A stretch of 36,984 bases of DNA from Lactobacillus delbrueckii subsp. delbrueckii DSM 20074 = JCM 1012 (GCF_001433875.1 NZ_AZCR01000009.1:1-36984); one strand, 5' to 3'. Numbered from the stretch's first letter, positions 1-7,354 are shown. Notes: generated from the letters alone by a model not told the origin. Translations and numbers: made by a program.

Positions 1-120
1 CGATTGAATATCGGAATCATGTTTTAACAACCTTAACGGCGTAATACTAAATTGTCCCAATTTTGGGGGTCACATCACTTCTCGACGAAGATAGATCCTT
101 TTTTATATGTAATTTACTTC

Positions 121-1332
121 TTAGTAAACGATCACAGGCATGTGCACCTTAACCGCGTCCCAAACGGACTTGATTTCACTAGGCCGGATGTTGACGCAGC
201 CGTGTGACCCGCCTTTCAGGTAGGCCGTGCTTGACCAGTCGGTCCGCCATGACGCGTCGTGCAGCCCGCAGCCGCTCATCGTAAACGGCATCCAGTAGTT
301 GACCTTAGAAGCGTAGTTCGACCCGTTGTCGTTCTGCCCTCTTAAAGTAGCGTCCCGCTGCTTGTACATGATGTACCAAACCCCAGTAGGCGTAGCGTTG
401 TCGCCCTTGTTGGCCGTCCCCGTAACCACGTCAGACACAGTTACGACCACCTTGCCGTTGACAACCACCCACATGTCCTGGCTGGCGATTGACACAACCA
501 CATAGCTGTTGCCCAGACCATTGTTGCTCTTGCCGTAGCCCAGACCTTGCGTGGTGTAGCATTCACCATAGATGTGGTTCTTCCCGTCAATGGTCTTCTT
601 GCCAGTCTCATAAGCTGACAGAACCGCCTTCTTGGCGCTGGCCGTCCAGATCCCCCAGCCGTAGCTCTGGTTGGTAACGGTGATGGTTGACCCGGCTGGC
701 GTCTTGAACTTGTAGCTCTTGCCCAAAGTCTTGACTTCCTTGTCCATGGCGTTCAGTTTCGCCGTCAGCTTGCTTGCGTCGTCGTAGTGGACAGCGCCGC
801 TGTAGTAGCTGACTTGGGTCAAGTAGTCTTTAGCTGCCAGGGTAAAAGTCTTCCCCGCCACAGAGTAGTCCACGCTGGCCGCGGTAATGGCCTTCAGCTT
901 TCTCTTGCCCTTCTTCAGAGCCGTGTTCTCGTAATTGTAGCTCTGGTCAGTCGGCAGCTGGGTGTACTGCTTGTCAAAGTACTTCTGGACCTGCTCCTTG
1001 CTGATAGTTGTCAGCTTGCTGTCACGAACAGCACTGATCTTGCCGTCCTTGTAGACCAGCTTGTTGACAGCCTTGGCCTGGATCTTTTCGACCGCTTGGT
1101 CAACCGTCAGCTTGCCCACCTTGACGCCATAGATAGTGACGTTAGCGTTGAAGTGCTTCTTGTTGTATGCCACCTGCTTCTTGTTTTCCGCCAGAACGGT
1201 TGCCTGGTGCTGTTGGTAGGCATTGTGGCCCCAAATACCCGCGCAGGCCAGGACGATAACCGCCACACCCGCGATAATCAGGTATTTGCTGCCTTGAGTG
1301 TTTTTCTTCCGGTAGTCTTTGCGAGAAGTCAT
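121..1332 (-). CDS. L,D-transpeptidase (YkuD domain), membrane-anchored
   Basis: Predicted cell-wall enzyme that makes L,D cross-links or attaches groups to peptidoglycan outside the membrane. Seen: a basic N-terminus (TSRKDYRKK) followed by one hydrophobic segment (YLIIAGVAVIVLACAGIWG), a lysine-rich middle region resembling the peptidoglycan-binding module that precedes YkuD domains, and the C-terminal catalytic motif GGSHGCVNI with the nucleophile Cys about 24 residues from the end; an upstream SGCGLHDASW stretch supplies the conserved His. An upstream ATG at 1353 would add seven residues, but GGAG lies 6 nt before the ATG at 1332, and a TATACT-like -10 (minus strand, 1375-1370) would put the transcript start too close to 1353. 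I chose 1332, giving 403 aa. Monocistronic, reading toward the left edge. The family call is firm; the exact cross-link made is not known. Confidence 0.88.
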   Translation of the reverse strand: MTSRKDYRKKNTQGSKYLIIAGVAVIVLACAGIWGHNAYQQHQATVLAENKKQVAYNKKHFNANVTIYGVKVGKLTVDQAVEKIQAKAVNKLVYKDGKISAVRDSKLTTISKEQVQKYFDKQYTQLPTDQSYNYENTALKKGKRKLKAITAASVDYSVAGKTFTLAAKDYLTQVSYYSGAVHYDDASKLTAKLNAMDKEVKTLGKSYKFKTPAGSTITVTNQSYGWGIWTASAKKAVLSAYETGKKTIDGKNHIYGECYTTQGLGYGKSNNGLGNSYVVVSIASQDMWVVVNGKVVVTVSDVVTGTANKGDNATPTGVWYIMYKQRDATLRGQNDNGSNYASKVNYWMPFTMSGCGLHDASWRTDWSSTAYLKGGSHGCVNIRPSEIKSVWDAVKVHMPVIVY

Positions 1333-1425
1333 TAATAACTCCAATCTGTTCATTCAAAAGATTGTGTTCAGTATAATACGAATCTCTTAGCGATTAAAAT
1401 GTACGGAGAGATATTTAATATGAAT

Positions 1426-2061
1426 TTAAAATTTTGTCTCCGCGATATCGTCCTCCGGCCGGTGGCCTTGAATCCGCACCAGTTGCCAGGCAAAAGGACT
1501 TTCTTGCTTCTTTAACTGAACCGTCAGGACTCCGTTTTCAAAAACAAATTCACATTCTTCCCGGCCGTCGATCCATTCGATCCGGGTTGGCGCTTCCGTC
1601 AAGCCAGTCACCTTGACCTCTGCAGGATAAGGGGCCTTTAAGAAAAGGTAGGCCTGGTAGGGCGCGTGCCGGTTGGTCAAGACAAAAGCCTCTGCCGCGT
1701 CAGCTGACAAGTCACTTTCCTGGCCTTCATTAACCGCGTGGCCAAACTTGTGCATCCAGGCGTTCAAAGCGTCTAAAGTCGCTTGGTCAGCTTCGTCTTC
1801 GCCGTCCACGTCAACGACTAAGGCCTGGCCGGCCTTTCTGGCAGCTAGCAAAGCGTCCACGACTTCATCTGCCTTGTAGTGCTGGCCAGCTTGGTCTGGC
1901 AGGTAGGCGATGGTGTACTTTTCGCAGGCCGCTTTTAATTCTTCCCGGCCGCTGACTGCGCGGGCACCGATGTCCCTTGCCAGGCGGACCAGAGCATCCG
2001 CGTTTACATTTGCCCCAGTTGGGTTAAAATTTAAGATAATCGCAAAATCAGGGTTGATCAT
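1426..2061 (-). CDS. Conserved hypothetical protein, unidentified
   Basis: Real gene by its strong ribosome site (AAGGAGGAG, 6 nt before ATG) and normal codon use, 211 aa. I do not recognise the family with confidence. It has no signal peptide or membrane segment, so it is probably cytosolic. The N-terminal half (ILNFNPTGANVNADALVRLARDIGARAV, shown here by its start ILNFNPTG) has alternating strand/helix character; residues about 120-205 look like a beta-rich domain ending FAWQLVRIQG, reminiscent of the C-terminal beta-sandwich of GH29 alpha-L-fucosidases, but no catalytic domain is present. That resemblance is only an impression. It is divergent from yaaA with 64 bp between the starts, and is followed by the L,D-transpeptidase on the same strand after about 90 bp. 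Confidence 0.7.
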   Translation of the reverse strand: MINPDFAIILNFNPTGANVNADALVRLARDIGARAVSGREELKAACEKYTIAYLPDQAGQHYKADEVVDALLAARKAGQALVVDVDGEDEADQATLDALNAWMHKFGHAVNEGQESDLSADAAEAFVLTNRHAPYQAYLFLKAPYPAEVKVTGLTEAPTRIEWIDGREECEFVFENGVLTVQLKKQESPFAWQLVRIQGHRPEDDIAETKF

Positions 2062-2125
2062 GCTTGCTCCTCCTTATTGTTAAACACATGTTTTATTTTA
2101 CTAGATTATTAATAGGATGTAAAAA

Positions 2126-2863
2126 ATGAAGATTGTAATTTCCCCCGCTAAAAAAATGCAGATAGACGGCGGCTTTTTGCCGAAAAGCCAGCCCGTCTTC
2201 CTCGACCAGGCTGAGGAGCTTTGGTCCTATTTGCATTCCTTAGATCAAGCTGATCTGGAAAAAGTCTGGCGGGCCAATGCCAAAATCACCGAAGAAGCCC
2301 GGCAGATGCTGGCTGCTGACCTAACTCAGCCGCAAGTACCAGCCCTCTTTGCCTACAGTGGCCTGCAGTACCAGTACCTGGCCGCCGATGTTTTAGACCA
2401 AGCCGGGCTAGACTACCTGGATCAGCACCTGCGCGTTTTGTCCGGTCTTTACGGCAGCCTTCGCCCCTTTGACGGGATCGTGCCCTACCGCCTGGAAATG
2501 AAGAGCCCCCTGCCTGCCTTTAAGTATAAGAGCCTTTATGAATTCTGGGGAGAAAAAGTTTACCAAGAGCTCTACCAAGATGATTCCGTGGTCCTCAACC
2601 TGGCTTCCAAGGAATACAGCCATCTCCTGACTCCGTTCTTAAAAGAGGGAGACCGCTTGCTTGAGGTCGTATTCCAGGAAGAGAAAAACGGCAAATGGCG
2701 GACCCAGGCAACTCATGCCAAGATGGCCCGGGGCCGTTTAGTCCGCTGGCTGGCGGAAGGGGGCCGGGACTTGTCCGACCTGCCGGACTTCACCGACTTC
2801 GGCTATGCCTTTGCCCCTGACCAAAGCGGGAAAGACCGGGTCGTTTTCCGGAAGAAGGCATGA
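2126..2863 (+). CDS. yaaA: Peroxide stress protein YaaA (DUF328/UPF0246)
   Basis: Homologue of E. coli YaaA, which limits free iron and oxidative DNA damage during peroxide stress; the family also binds DNA. Seen: the hallmark N-terminus MKIVISPAKKMQ, the central block YSGLQYQYL, the LRVLSGLYGSLRPFDGIVPYRLEM region (family core, here cited by LRVLSGLYG), and a C-terminal block with KMARGRLVRW and FTDFGYAFAP. Length 245 aa is typical. The ATG at 2126 is preceded by AGGAT 8 nt upstream. It is a single gene followed by a short hairpin at 2869-2885. Cytosolic. In a catalase-poor lactic acid bacterium a peroxide role is plausible, but that is inference. Confidence 0.92.
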   Translation: MKIVISPAKKMQIDGGFLPKSQPVFLDQAEELWSYLHSLDQADLEKVWRANAKITEEARQMLAADLTQPQVPALFAYSGLQYQYLAADVLDQAGLDYLDQHLRVLSGLYGSLRPFDGIVPYRLEMKSPLPAFKYKSLYEFWGEKVYQELYQDDSVVLNLASKEYSHLLTPFLKEGDRLLEVVFQEEKNGKWRTQATHAKMARGRLVRWLAEGGRDLSDLPDFTDFGYAFAPDQSGKDRVVFRKKA

Positions 2864-2868
2864 CAATC

Positions 2869-2890
2869 TTTCACAAAGTGTGAAAAAAGA
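2869..2890 (+). terminator. Short hairpin after yaaA
   Basis: TTTCACA (2869-2875), loop AAG, TGTGAAA (2879-2885): a perfect 7-bp stem directly after the yaaA stop. The tail is A-rich rather than a T-run, so termination on the plus strand would be weak. It could equally be a protein-binding dyad. Confidence 0.35.
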
Positions 2891-2915
2891 AAAAATTTTA
2901 AACTTTTAAAATGCT

Positions 2916-2929
2916 GGAAAGCGCTTGCT
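2916..2929 (+). promoter_or_regulatory. cre-like site (CcpA) upstream of the GlcD-like oxidase
   Basis: GGAAAGCGCTTGCT matches the consensus WGAAARCGYTTWCW at 11 of 14 positions, with an intact central AAAGCGCTT core. It lies about 50 bp upstream of the -35 box at 2967. A cre upstream of the promoter fits CcpA activation or repression of an oxidase by carbon source. This is a pattern match only. Confidence 0.5.
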
Positions 2930-2966
2930 GACCGGCCTTTTTTCTTTTGTGCAACAAATCATAAAA

Positions 2967-2994
2967 TTGGTAACGATTTCAGATGTAATTTAAT
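2967..2994 (+). promoter_or_regulatory. Promoter of the GlcD-like oxidase gene
   Basis: -35 TTGGTA (2967-2972), 16-bp spacer, -10 TTTAAT (2989-2994). A 40-nt leader would follow, with ribosome site AAGGTGAG at about 3030. Confidence 0.5.
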
Positions 2995-3042
2995 AGAAAC
3001 GGAGATTGAAACACAAAAAAGAAAACTGTAAGGTGAGATAGA

Positions 3043-4446
3043 ATGGAATATCATAAGTTAACTGCTGAAGACATTGAAAACTTGCGGCCAATGATTGCCG
3101 ACCCAGAACATTTTATTACTGAAGTAACTGAACACTGGGACCACGACCAATTCAAGACTGTCCGGGCTATGCCTGACCTGGTAATCCAGCCAACCACGGC
3201 TGAAGAAGTAGCCAGCGTCTTGAAGTATGCCAGCGACCACGAAATTGCCTTGACTCCACGGGGCAACTCAACTGGTTTGATGAGGGCTAACTTGACTGTG
3301 CACGGCGGGATCTCCCTGGACATGGTTAAGATGAACAAGGTTATCGACTACGACCCAGCCAGCTTGACCATCACTGTTCAACCAGGCATCCGTTTGAATC
3401 AACTGGAAGAATTTTTGGCAGACAAGCCATTTACCTACATGCCAGCACCAGCCATGCACTGGGCTACTGTAGCCGGCAACATCAGCACCAACGCCGGCGG
3501 CTTGAAGGCTATCAAGTATGGGGTAACCCGTGAACACATCCGGGAAGTCAAGGTTGCCTTGACTGACGGCAAGGTCTACAAGTTCGGTTCCAAGTCAGTT
3601 AAGTCATCATCCGGCTACTCCTTGAAGGACCTGATCATCGGTTCTGAAGGGACTTTGGGCGTGATCACTGAAGCTGTTCTCCGTCTTTACCCAAAACCAA
3701 AGCACGCTTTGAACGCCATCATTCCTTTCCCGACTTTGGACGATGCAATCCAGTCAGTGCCAGCTATCTTGGCTTCCGGCGTTGTGCCAACCACTGTTGA
3801 ATACATGGGCCGCAAGGTCTTGAACCTGTGGGAAAAGTACTACGACGCTACTTTCCCAATCAAGGAAGGCGACGGCTTCATCATCCTGGGCATCGACTCC
3901 TTCACGGCCAGCGACGCTGAAGCCCAATTGGCTCAAGCTTTGGAAGCAGTCAAGCCATTCTACGCTTTGAAGGAAACTGTCTTGAACGCTGAATCAGACG
4001 AAGCCAAGACCATCTGGGACGCCCGTGAAAAGCTGTTTTTGGCCATCCAAAAGTCAACTCCGAAGATGGACGAAGTCGACGTTTCCGTGCCGATCAACAA
4101 GATTCCGCTGGTTCTGCACCGGATCGAAGAACTGGAAAAGGAAGAAGACATGCGGATTCCTAACTTCGGCCACGCCGGCGACGGTAACCTGAACATCTAC
4201 CTTTGCTCAGACGATATGACTGACGAAGAATTTGCCAAGAAGGGCGACACCGTTATCTCCGAACTCTACAAGACCGCCAAGTCAGTGGACGGCAACATGT
4301 CCGGTGAACACGGGGTTGGCTACGCCCGCCAGAACTACTACGAAGACTTCTACGGCAAGGACTACACCGACTTGCTCAGAAAGGTTAAGGGCCTCTTCGA
4401 TCCTAAGGGCATCCTTAACCCAGACAAGATCTTCCCGTTAGACTAA
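3043..4446 (+). CDS. FAD-linked 2-hydroxyacid oxidase/dehydrogenase, GlcD family
   Basis: Flavoprotein of the VAO/GlcD family that oxidises a 2-hydroxyacid such as D-lactate or glycolate; cytosolic or membrane-associated. Seen: a PCMH-type FAD domain (about residues 35-215) with RGNSTGL for pyrophosphate binding, the ISTNAGGLKAIKYG block and GSEGTLGVITEAVLRLYPKP; a C-terminal domain with the metal/substrate motif HAGDGNLNI and the GEHGVGYARQ signature. Length 467 aa is normal for the family. Start ATG has AAGGTGAG 8 nt upstream. Codon use shows many preferred codons, suggesting high expression. It has its own promoter and a cre-like box, and stands alone before a long A-rich tail and a terminator. 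D-lactate dehydrogenase (quinone/cytochrome type) and glycolate oxidase cannot be told apart from sequence. Confidence 0.9.
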   Translation: MEYHKLTAEDIENLRPMIADPEHFITEVTEHWDHDQFKTVRAMPDLVIQPTTAEEVASVLKYASDHEIALTPRGNSTGLMRANLTVHGGISLDMVKMNKVIDYDPASLTITVQPGIRLNQLEEFLADKPFTYMPAPAMHWATVAGNISTNAGGLKAIKYGVTREHIREVKVALTDGKVYKFGSKSVKSSSGYSLKDLIIGSEGTLGVITEAVLRLYPKPKHALNAIIPFPTLDDAIQSVPAILASGVVPTTVEYMGRKVLNLWEKYYDATFPIKEGDGFIILGIDSFTASDAEAQLAQALEAVKPFYALKETVLNAESDEAKTIWDAREKLFLAIQKSTPKMDEVDVSVPINKIPLVLHRIEELEKEEDMRIPNFGHAGDGNLNIYLCSDDMTDEEFAKKGDTVISELYKTAKSVDGNMSGEHGVGYARQNYYEDFYGKDYTDLLRKVKGLFDPKGILNPDKIFPLD

Positions 4447-4620
4447 AGCACGGCTCCCTCCGCGCGGCAAGCTTCAAAAATCCGAAGCAAAAATAATCAA
4501 GAACTAACCAACTAAGCAAATCAAGAATTAACCAAAAACCGAAAAGAACAAGTACCTAACAGTAAGTACATAAAAACAACAAAACAACATTTTAATTTTT
4601 AAGCTTCACAAATTAATTAT
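4447..4620 (+). other. A/C-rich, G-poor 3' untranslated stretch
   Basis: No ORF with coding character. From about 4485 to 4615 the plus strand is rich in A and C with very few G, and contains a near repeat: ATCAAGAACTAACCAA (4498-4513) and ATCAAGAATTAACCAA (about 4519-4534). No stable structure is visible until the terminator at 4628. An unstructured C>G tract of this kind is what a Rho loading site or RNA-binding platform looks like. Confidence 0.5.
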
Positions 4621-4627
4621 CACAGGG

Positions 4628-4654
4628 AAGGGCTGCTCCGGCAGCCCTTTTTTG
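4628..4654 (+). terminator. Intrinsic terminator after the GlcD-like gene
   Basis: GGGCTGC (4630-4636), TCCG loop, GCAGCCC (4641-4647), then a run of six or more T. Strong GC stem plus U-tract. Confidence 0.92.
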
Positions 4655-4665
4655 TGCAAGAAAAA

Positions 4666-4678
4666 TGACACTGCGTCA
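4666..4678. promoter_or_regulatory. TetR operator copy 1
   Basis: TGACACTGCGTCA, a 13-bp dyad of form TGACACNNNGTCA, matching two further copies downstream. It lies 9 bp upstream of the -35 box. Confidence 0.7.
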
Positions 4679-4687
4679 CTTTTTATG

Positions 4688-4716
4688 TTGACACGATGTC
4701 ACTTCAGGTATATACT
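4688..4716 (+). promoter_or_regulatory. Strong promoter of the TetR-ABC operon with operator copy 2
   Basis: -35 TTGACA (4688-4693), exactly 17 bp, -10 TATACT (4711-4716). Operator copy 2, TGACACGATGTCA (4689-4701), covers the -35 box, so a bound repressor would block RNA polymerase directly. Confidence 0.85.
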
Positions 4717-4732
4717 AGAAAGCAGTTGTAGG

Positions 4733-4745
4733 TGACACGGTGTCA
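4733..4745. promoter_or_regulatory. TetR operator copy 3
   Basis: TGACACGGTGTCA, the most symmetric copy, within the transcribed leader and directly abutting the ribosome site GGAGG (4747-4751) of the TetR gene. Start-to-start spacing is 23 bp from copy 1 to 2 and 44 bp from copy 2 to 3. Confidence 0.75.
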
Positions 4746-4756
4746 CGGAGGTAAAA

Positions 4757-5263
4757 ATGGTCAAGGCAACTTTTGAGAATTTAAGTAAAGACAAGCAGGA
4801 CCGGGTAACAGAGGCCCTGCTCAAGGAATTCAGCGCCCATACTTTGGCCAGCGCCCAGGTGGCGCGGATCGTCAAGGAAGCCGGGATTGCCCGGGGGGCC
4901 TTTTACAAGTACTTTGAGGATTTGACGGATGCTTACCAGTACCTGTTCAAGCTGGCTATGCGGGACCTGCACACGGATCTGACCGGCCGGATGGGGGCAG
5001 ACGAGCTCTATCAGATGACCAAGGACTTTGTGACCAAGGCTACTGGCAGCCAGTACTATGACTTGATCCGCCTGCACTACGCGGCTAACGAGGCGCTTTT
5101 GCTAAGCAACAGGCCCAACAAGCAGATGCCGGCCTGTGCCTGGGCGGCCATGGCCCTGTCACACGAGGCGATCAAGGAAGCCTTGCTGGACCCGGACAAG
5201 GCAGATTTTTACTTAGACCGGGAGCATGAGGCTTTAGAGAAGCTCTTTAGCCAACATAAATAG
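4757..5263 (+). CDS. TetR-family transcriptional regulator (autoregulator of an ABC pair)
   Basis: DNA-binding repressor of 168 aa. Seen: an N-terminal HTH at about residues 25-50 (LASAQVARIVKEAGIARGAF region, followed by YKYFEDLTDAYQYLF, the classic TetR helix 4), then an all-helical ligand/dimer domain that is short for the family. Ribosome site GGAGG lies 5 nt before ATG. The gene is first in an apparent operon with the permease (43 nt later) and ATPase, behind a near-consensus promoter with three copies of TGACACNNNGTCA. This layout predicts self-repression relieved by a ligand, which the transporter may export or respond to. The ligand is unknown. Confidence 0.9.
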   Translation: MVKATFENLSKDKQDRVTEALLKEFSAHTLASAQVARIVKEAGIARGAFYKYFEDLTDAYQYLFKLAMRDLHTDLTGRMGADELYQMTKDFVTKATGSQYYDLIRLHYAANEALLLSNRPNKQMPACAWAAMALSHEAIKEALLDPDKADFYLDREHEALEKLFSQHK

Positions 5264-5306
5264 GCAAGCTAGGGAAAAGACATAAGAAAGGAAGAAAGCA
5301 GAAAAA

Positions 5307-6365
5307 ATGTTTTTAGCACTAAAAGAGATCAAGCATGAAAAGATGCGGTACGGCTTGATCGTCTTCATGATTTTTCTGATCGCGTACATGATTTTGGCAA
5401 CCTGGGGCCTGGCATACGGCCTGGCCCGGGAAAACACGGTGGCTTTGGAAGGCTGGCAGACCAAGAGCGTGGTCTTGAACAAGAACGCCAACCTGTTTAT
5501 GAACAGTTCGATTTTGACCAAGGACGACTTGAAGAAGATCAACCTGACTGACAAGGAAGCCGTGGTCGGCGAACTGCAGGTAGTGGCCAAGAAGAAGGGC
5601 AAGACCGGGATTAACGCCCAGTACATGGGGGTTAAGAAAGGCGAATTTATCTACAAAGACCAGGATGTAATTGCTGGCCGACGCGCTAAGAGCAAGTACG
5701 AAGTCACGGCTGACAGCAGCTTTAAGGACAAGGGCTACAAGCTGGGCGACAAGGTGACCTTGAACGGGTCAGACCACAAGTACACGATCGTCGGCTTCGT
5801 CAAGGATGCCAAGATTAATATTGAACCGATCATGTATGGCTTTTTGCCGGCATGGAAGGAATTAAAGAACGTGGCACCGGGGATTGAAGCTTCCGGGATC
5901 ATTTCCCAGCGGAAGCTGTCTGTTAAGGGGAAGAACTTCAAGACTTACGGGATTAAGGAATTTACGCAAAAACTGCCGGGCCACTCTGAACAGAACATGA
6001 CTTTTGAATTGATGATTGCTTTCATGTTCATCATTTCCCTGGCCATCGTGGCAGTTTTCCTGTACATTTTGACTATCCAGAAGCTGCCGAACTACGCGGT
6101 TCTGCGGGCACAGGGCGTGCCGGCCAAGACTTTGATCTGGGCCACGGTCAGCCAGAGTCTGCTTTTGGTAACGAGCGCTTTGGTCCTGGCTCTTTTGGCA
6201 ATCTGGGGCACGGCGGCCGCGATACCGGCATCTGTTCCGATGGCCTTTACGCCAGGGATTTTCGTGGCGACGATCGGCGGGATGTTGGTAATGGCTCTGC
6301 TGGGCGGGCTTAACCCAGTTAGAACGATTTTGAAGATTGACCCGGTACAGGCAATTGGAGGCTAA
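5307..6365 (+). CDS. ABC transporter permease, FtsX/MacB-like
   Basis: Membrane subunit of a type VII (MacB/FtsX-fold) ABC system, 352 aa. Seen: one N-terminal membrane helix (YGLIVFMIFLIAYMILATWG), an extracytoplasmic domain of about 190 residues rich in lysine, then three C-terminal helices beginning near LMIAFMFIISLAIVAVFLY, with the coupling-helix region TIQKLPNYAVLRAQGVPAKT between the first two. The typical end NPVRTILKIDPVQAIGG is present. Such pairs move or sense amphipathic substrates, or power mechanotransmission; many confer resistance to antimicrobial peptides. The partner ATPase starts one base after its stop, so the two are translationally coupled. The substrate is unknown. Confidence 0.88.
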   Translation: MFLALKEIKHEKMRYGLIVFMIFLIAYMILATWGLAYGLARENTVALEGWQTKSVVLNKNANLFMNSSILTKDDLKKINLTDKEAVVGELQVVAKKKGKTGINAQYMGVKKGEFIYKDQDVIAGRRAKSKYEVTADSSFKDKGYKLGDKVTLNGSDHKYTIVGFVKDAKINIEPIMYGFLPAWKELKNVAPGIEASGIISQRKLSVKGKNFKTYGIKEFTQKLPGHSEQNMTFELMIAFMFIISLAIVAVFLYILTIQKLPNYAVLRAQGVPAKTLIWATVSQSLLLVTSALVLALLAIWGTAAAIPASVPMAFTPGIFVATIGGMLVMALLGGLNPVRTILKIDPVQAIGG

Positions 6366-6366
6366 G

Positions 6367-7041
6367 ATGGCAGCGATTGAAATTAAGAACGTGAAAAAAG
6401 TTTACGGGCAGGGGGATGCAGCGACGGTTGCCCTCAAGGGTGTCGACTTCAGCGCGGATACTGGCAACGTGGTTCTGTTGATGGGACCAAGCGGGGCCGG
6501 GAAGAGCACCCTGCTGACGATTATGGGTGCCTTGCAGACCGCGACGAGCGGGAAGGTGGAAATCGACGGCCAGGACATCAGCCAGTTGAAGGAAAAGGAC
6601 CGCAGCCGCCTGCGTTTGAACAAATTGGGCTTTATTTTGCAGGCCTACAACCTGGTGCCTTACTTGACGGTTAAGGAACAGTTCCAGCTGGTGGACAAGG
6701 TGAAGAAGACCGGCAACTTGCGCCAGGAAGAATTAAAGGATCTTTTGGCTGACCTGGGGATTGAGAACCTGGTCAAGAAGTATCCGGAGAACTTGTCAGG
6801 CGGGCAGAAGCAGCGGGTGGCAATCGCCCGGGCCATGTACGCCAACCCGAAGATTTTACTGGCTGATGAGCCAACGGCATCACTGGACAGTGAACGGGTG
6901 GAAGAAGTCGGCCGCTTGTTTAAGAAGCTGGCCAAGGATGACAGGAAGGCGATCATTTTGGTCACCCACGACCCGCGGCTGGAAAAATACGCTGACCACA
7001 TCTATGACATGATGGACGGGCAGTTGTCACAAAGAAAATGA
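6367..7041 (+). CDS. ABC transporter ATP-binding protein, MacB/LolD type
   Basis: ATPase partner of the upstream permease, 224 aa. Seen: Walker A GPSGAGKSTLL, Q-loop region FILQAYNLVPYLTV, signature LSGGQKQRVAIARAM, Walker B ILLADEPTASLD and switch His in LVTHDPRL. All catalytic residues are present. An earlier ATG at 6337 lies inside the permease gene; I chose 6367 because GGAGG (6357-6361) is 5 nt upstream and MAAIEIKNV is the usual family start. It is the last gene of the TetR-permease-ATPase operon and ends at a strong terminator. Confidence 0.92.
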   Translation: MAAIEIKNVKKVYGQGDAATVALKGVDFSADTGNVVLLMGPSGAGKSTLLTIMGALQTATSGKVEIDGQDISQLKEKDRSRLRLNKLGFILQAYNLVPYLTVKEQFQLVDKVKKTGNLRQEELKDLLADLGIENLVKKYPENLSGGQKQRVAIARAMYANPKILLADEPTASLDSERVEEVGRLFKKLAKDDRKAIILVTHDPRLEKYADHIYDMMDGQLSQRK

Positions 7042-7047
7042 CAGAAG

Positions 7048-7076
7048 AAGGCTCCGCTCAGGCGGGGCCTTTTTTG
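7048..7076 (+). terminator. Terminator of the TetR-ABC operon
   Basis: GGCTCCGC (7050-7057), loop TCAG, GCGGGGCC (7062-7069), then six T. One G-T pair in an otherwise GC stem. Confidence 0.93.
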
Positions 7077-7124
7077 ACCGGATACGCGGAAAAATGACCG
7101 GATTTGAATTTTTGGCGGAAAAAT
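7075..7124 (+). repeat. Two interleaved short direct repeats
   Basis: TGACCGGAT occurs at 7075-7083 and 7095-7103 (20 bp apart, two helical turns) and GCGGAAAAAT at 7086-7095 and 7115-7124. They sit immediately upstream of a TATGAT box (7137-7142), as paired activator or repressor sites often do. No gene starts here, which makes the arrangement noteworthy. Confidence 0.55.
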
Positions 7125-7142
7125 CTGGAAAAAGGGTATGAT
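7112..7142 (+). promoter_or_regulatory. Possible promoter with no downstream ORF
   Basis: TTGGCG (7112-7117), 19-bp spacer, TATGAT (7137-7142). The spacer is long. No plus-strand gene follows before the hairpin at 7186. Confidence 0.35.
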
Positions 7143-7148
7143 TAAATA

Positions 7149-7236
7149 AGAAAACGAGTGAGAAATGTGAGGTCGTTAGGGATGGAAAAATAAACGTGGG
7201 AGTGCTAATGACACTTCCACGTTTATTTTTATTCCG
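7149..7236 (+). ncRNA. Candidate small RNA ending in a long hairpin
   Basis: From the predicted start near 7149 to the end of the T-run would be an RNA of about 80-85 nt. Its 3' half is a 19-bp hairpin: AAAAATAAACGTGGGAGTG (7186-7204), loop CTAATGA, CACTTCCACGTTTATTTTT (7212-7230), with one G-U pair. No coding potential is visible. It could instead be just a terminator-like or mobile inverted repeat; expression data would decide. Confidence 0.35.
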
Positions 7237-7354
7237 AATTCTACAAAAGTCAAAAGAACCGTACTACCCAAATTTTTGATAATACGTTTCTTTCTTGATG
7301 TCAATCCCTTAACTTAATGACATTGGATTGGAATATAGTCCAATTAGGGGCTTT

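Noticed and set aside
1-120. Left-edge sequence searched for a gene end or terminator
   Set aside because: Only a weak CCCAA/TTGGG dyad near 57-68 is visible; nothing supports a feature.
787-1335. Long plus-strand ORF opposite the L,D-transpeptidase gene
   Set aside because: No ribosome site; leucine/valine-rich translation typical of the antisense shadow of a GC-wobble gene.
2083-2095. AAACACATGTTTT upstream of yaaA as an SOS box or metal operator
   Set aside because: Only the central AAC-N4-GTT fits; flanks are plain A/T and no other copies are seen, so it is too weak to call.
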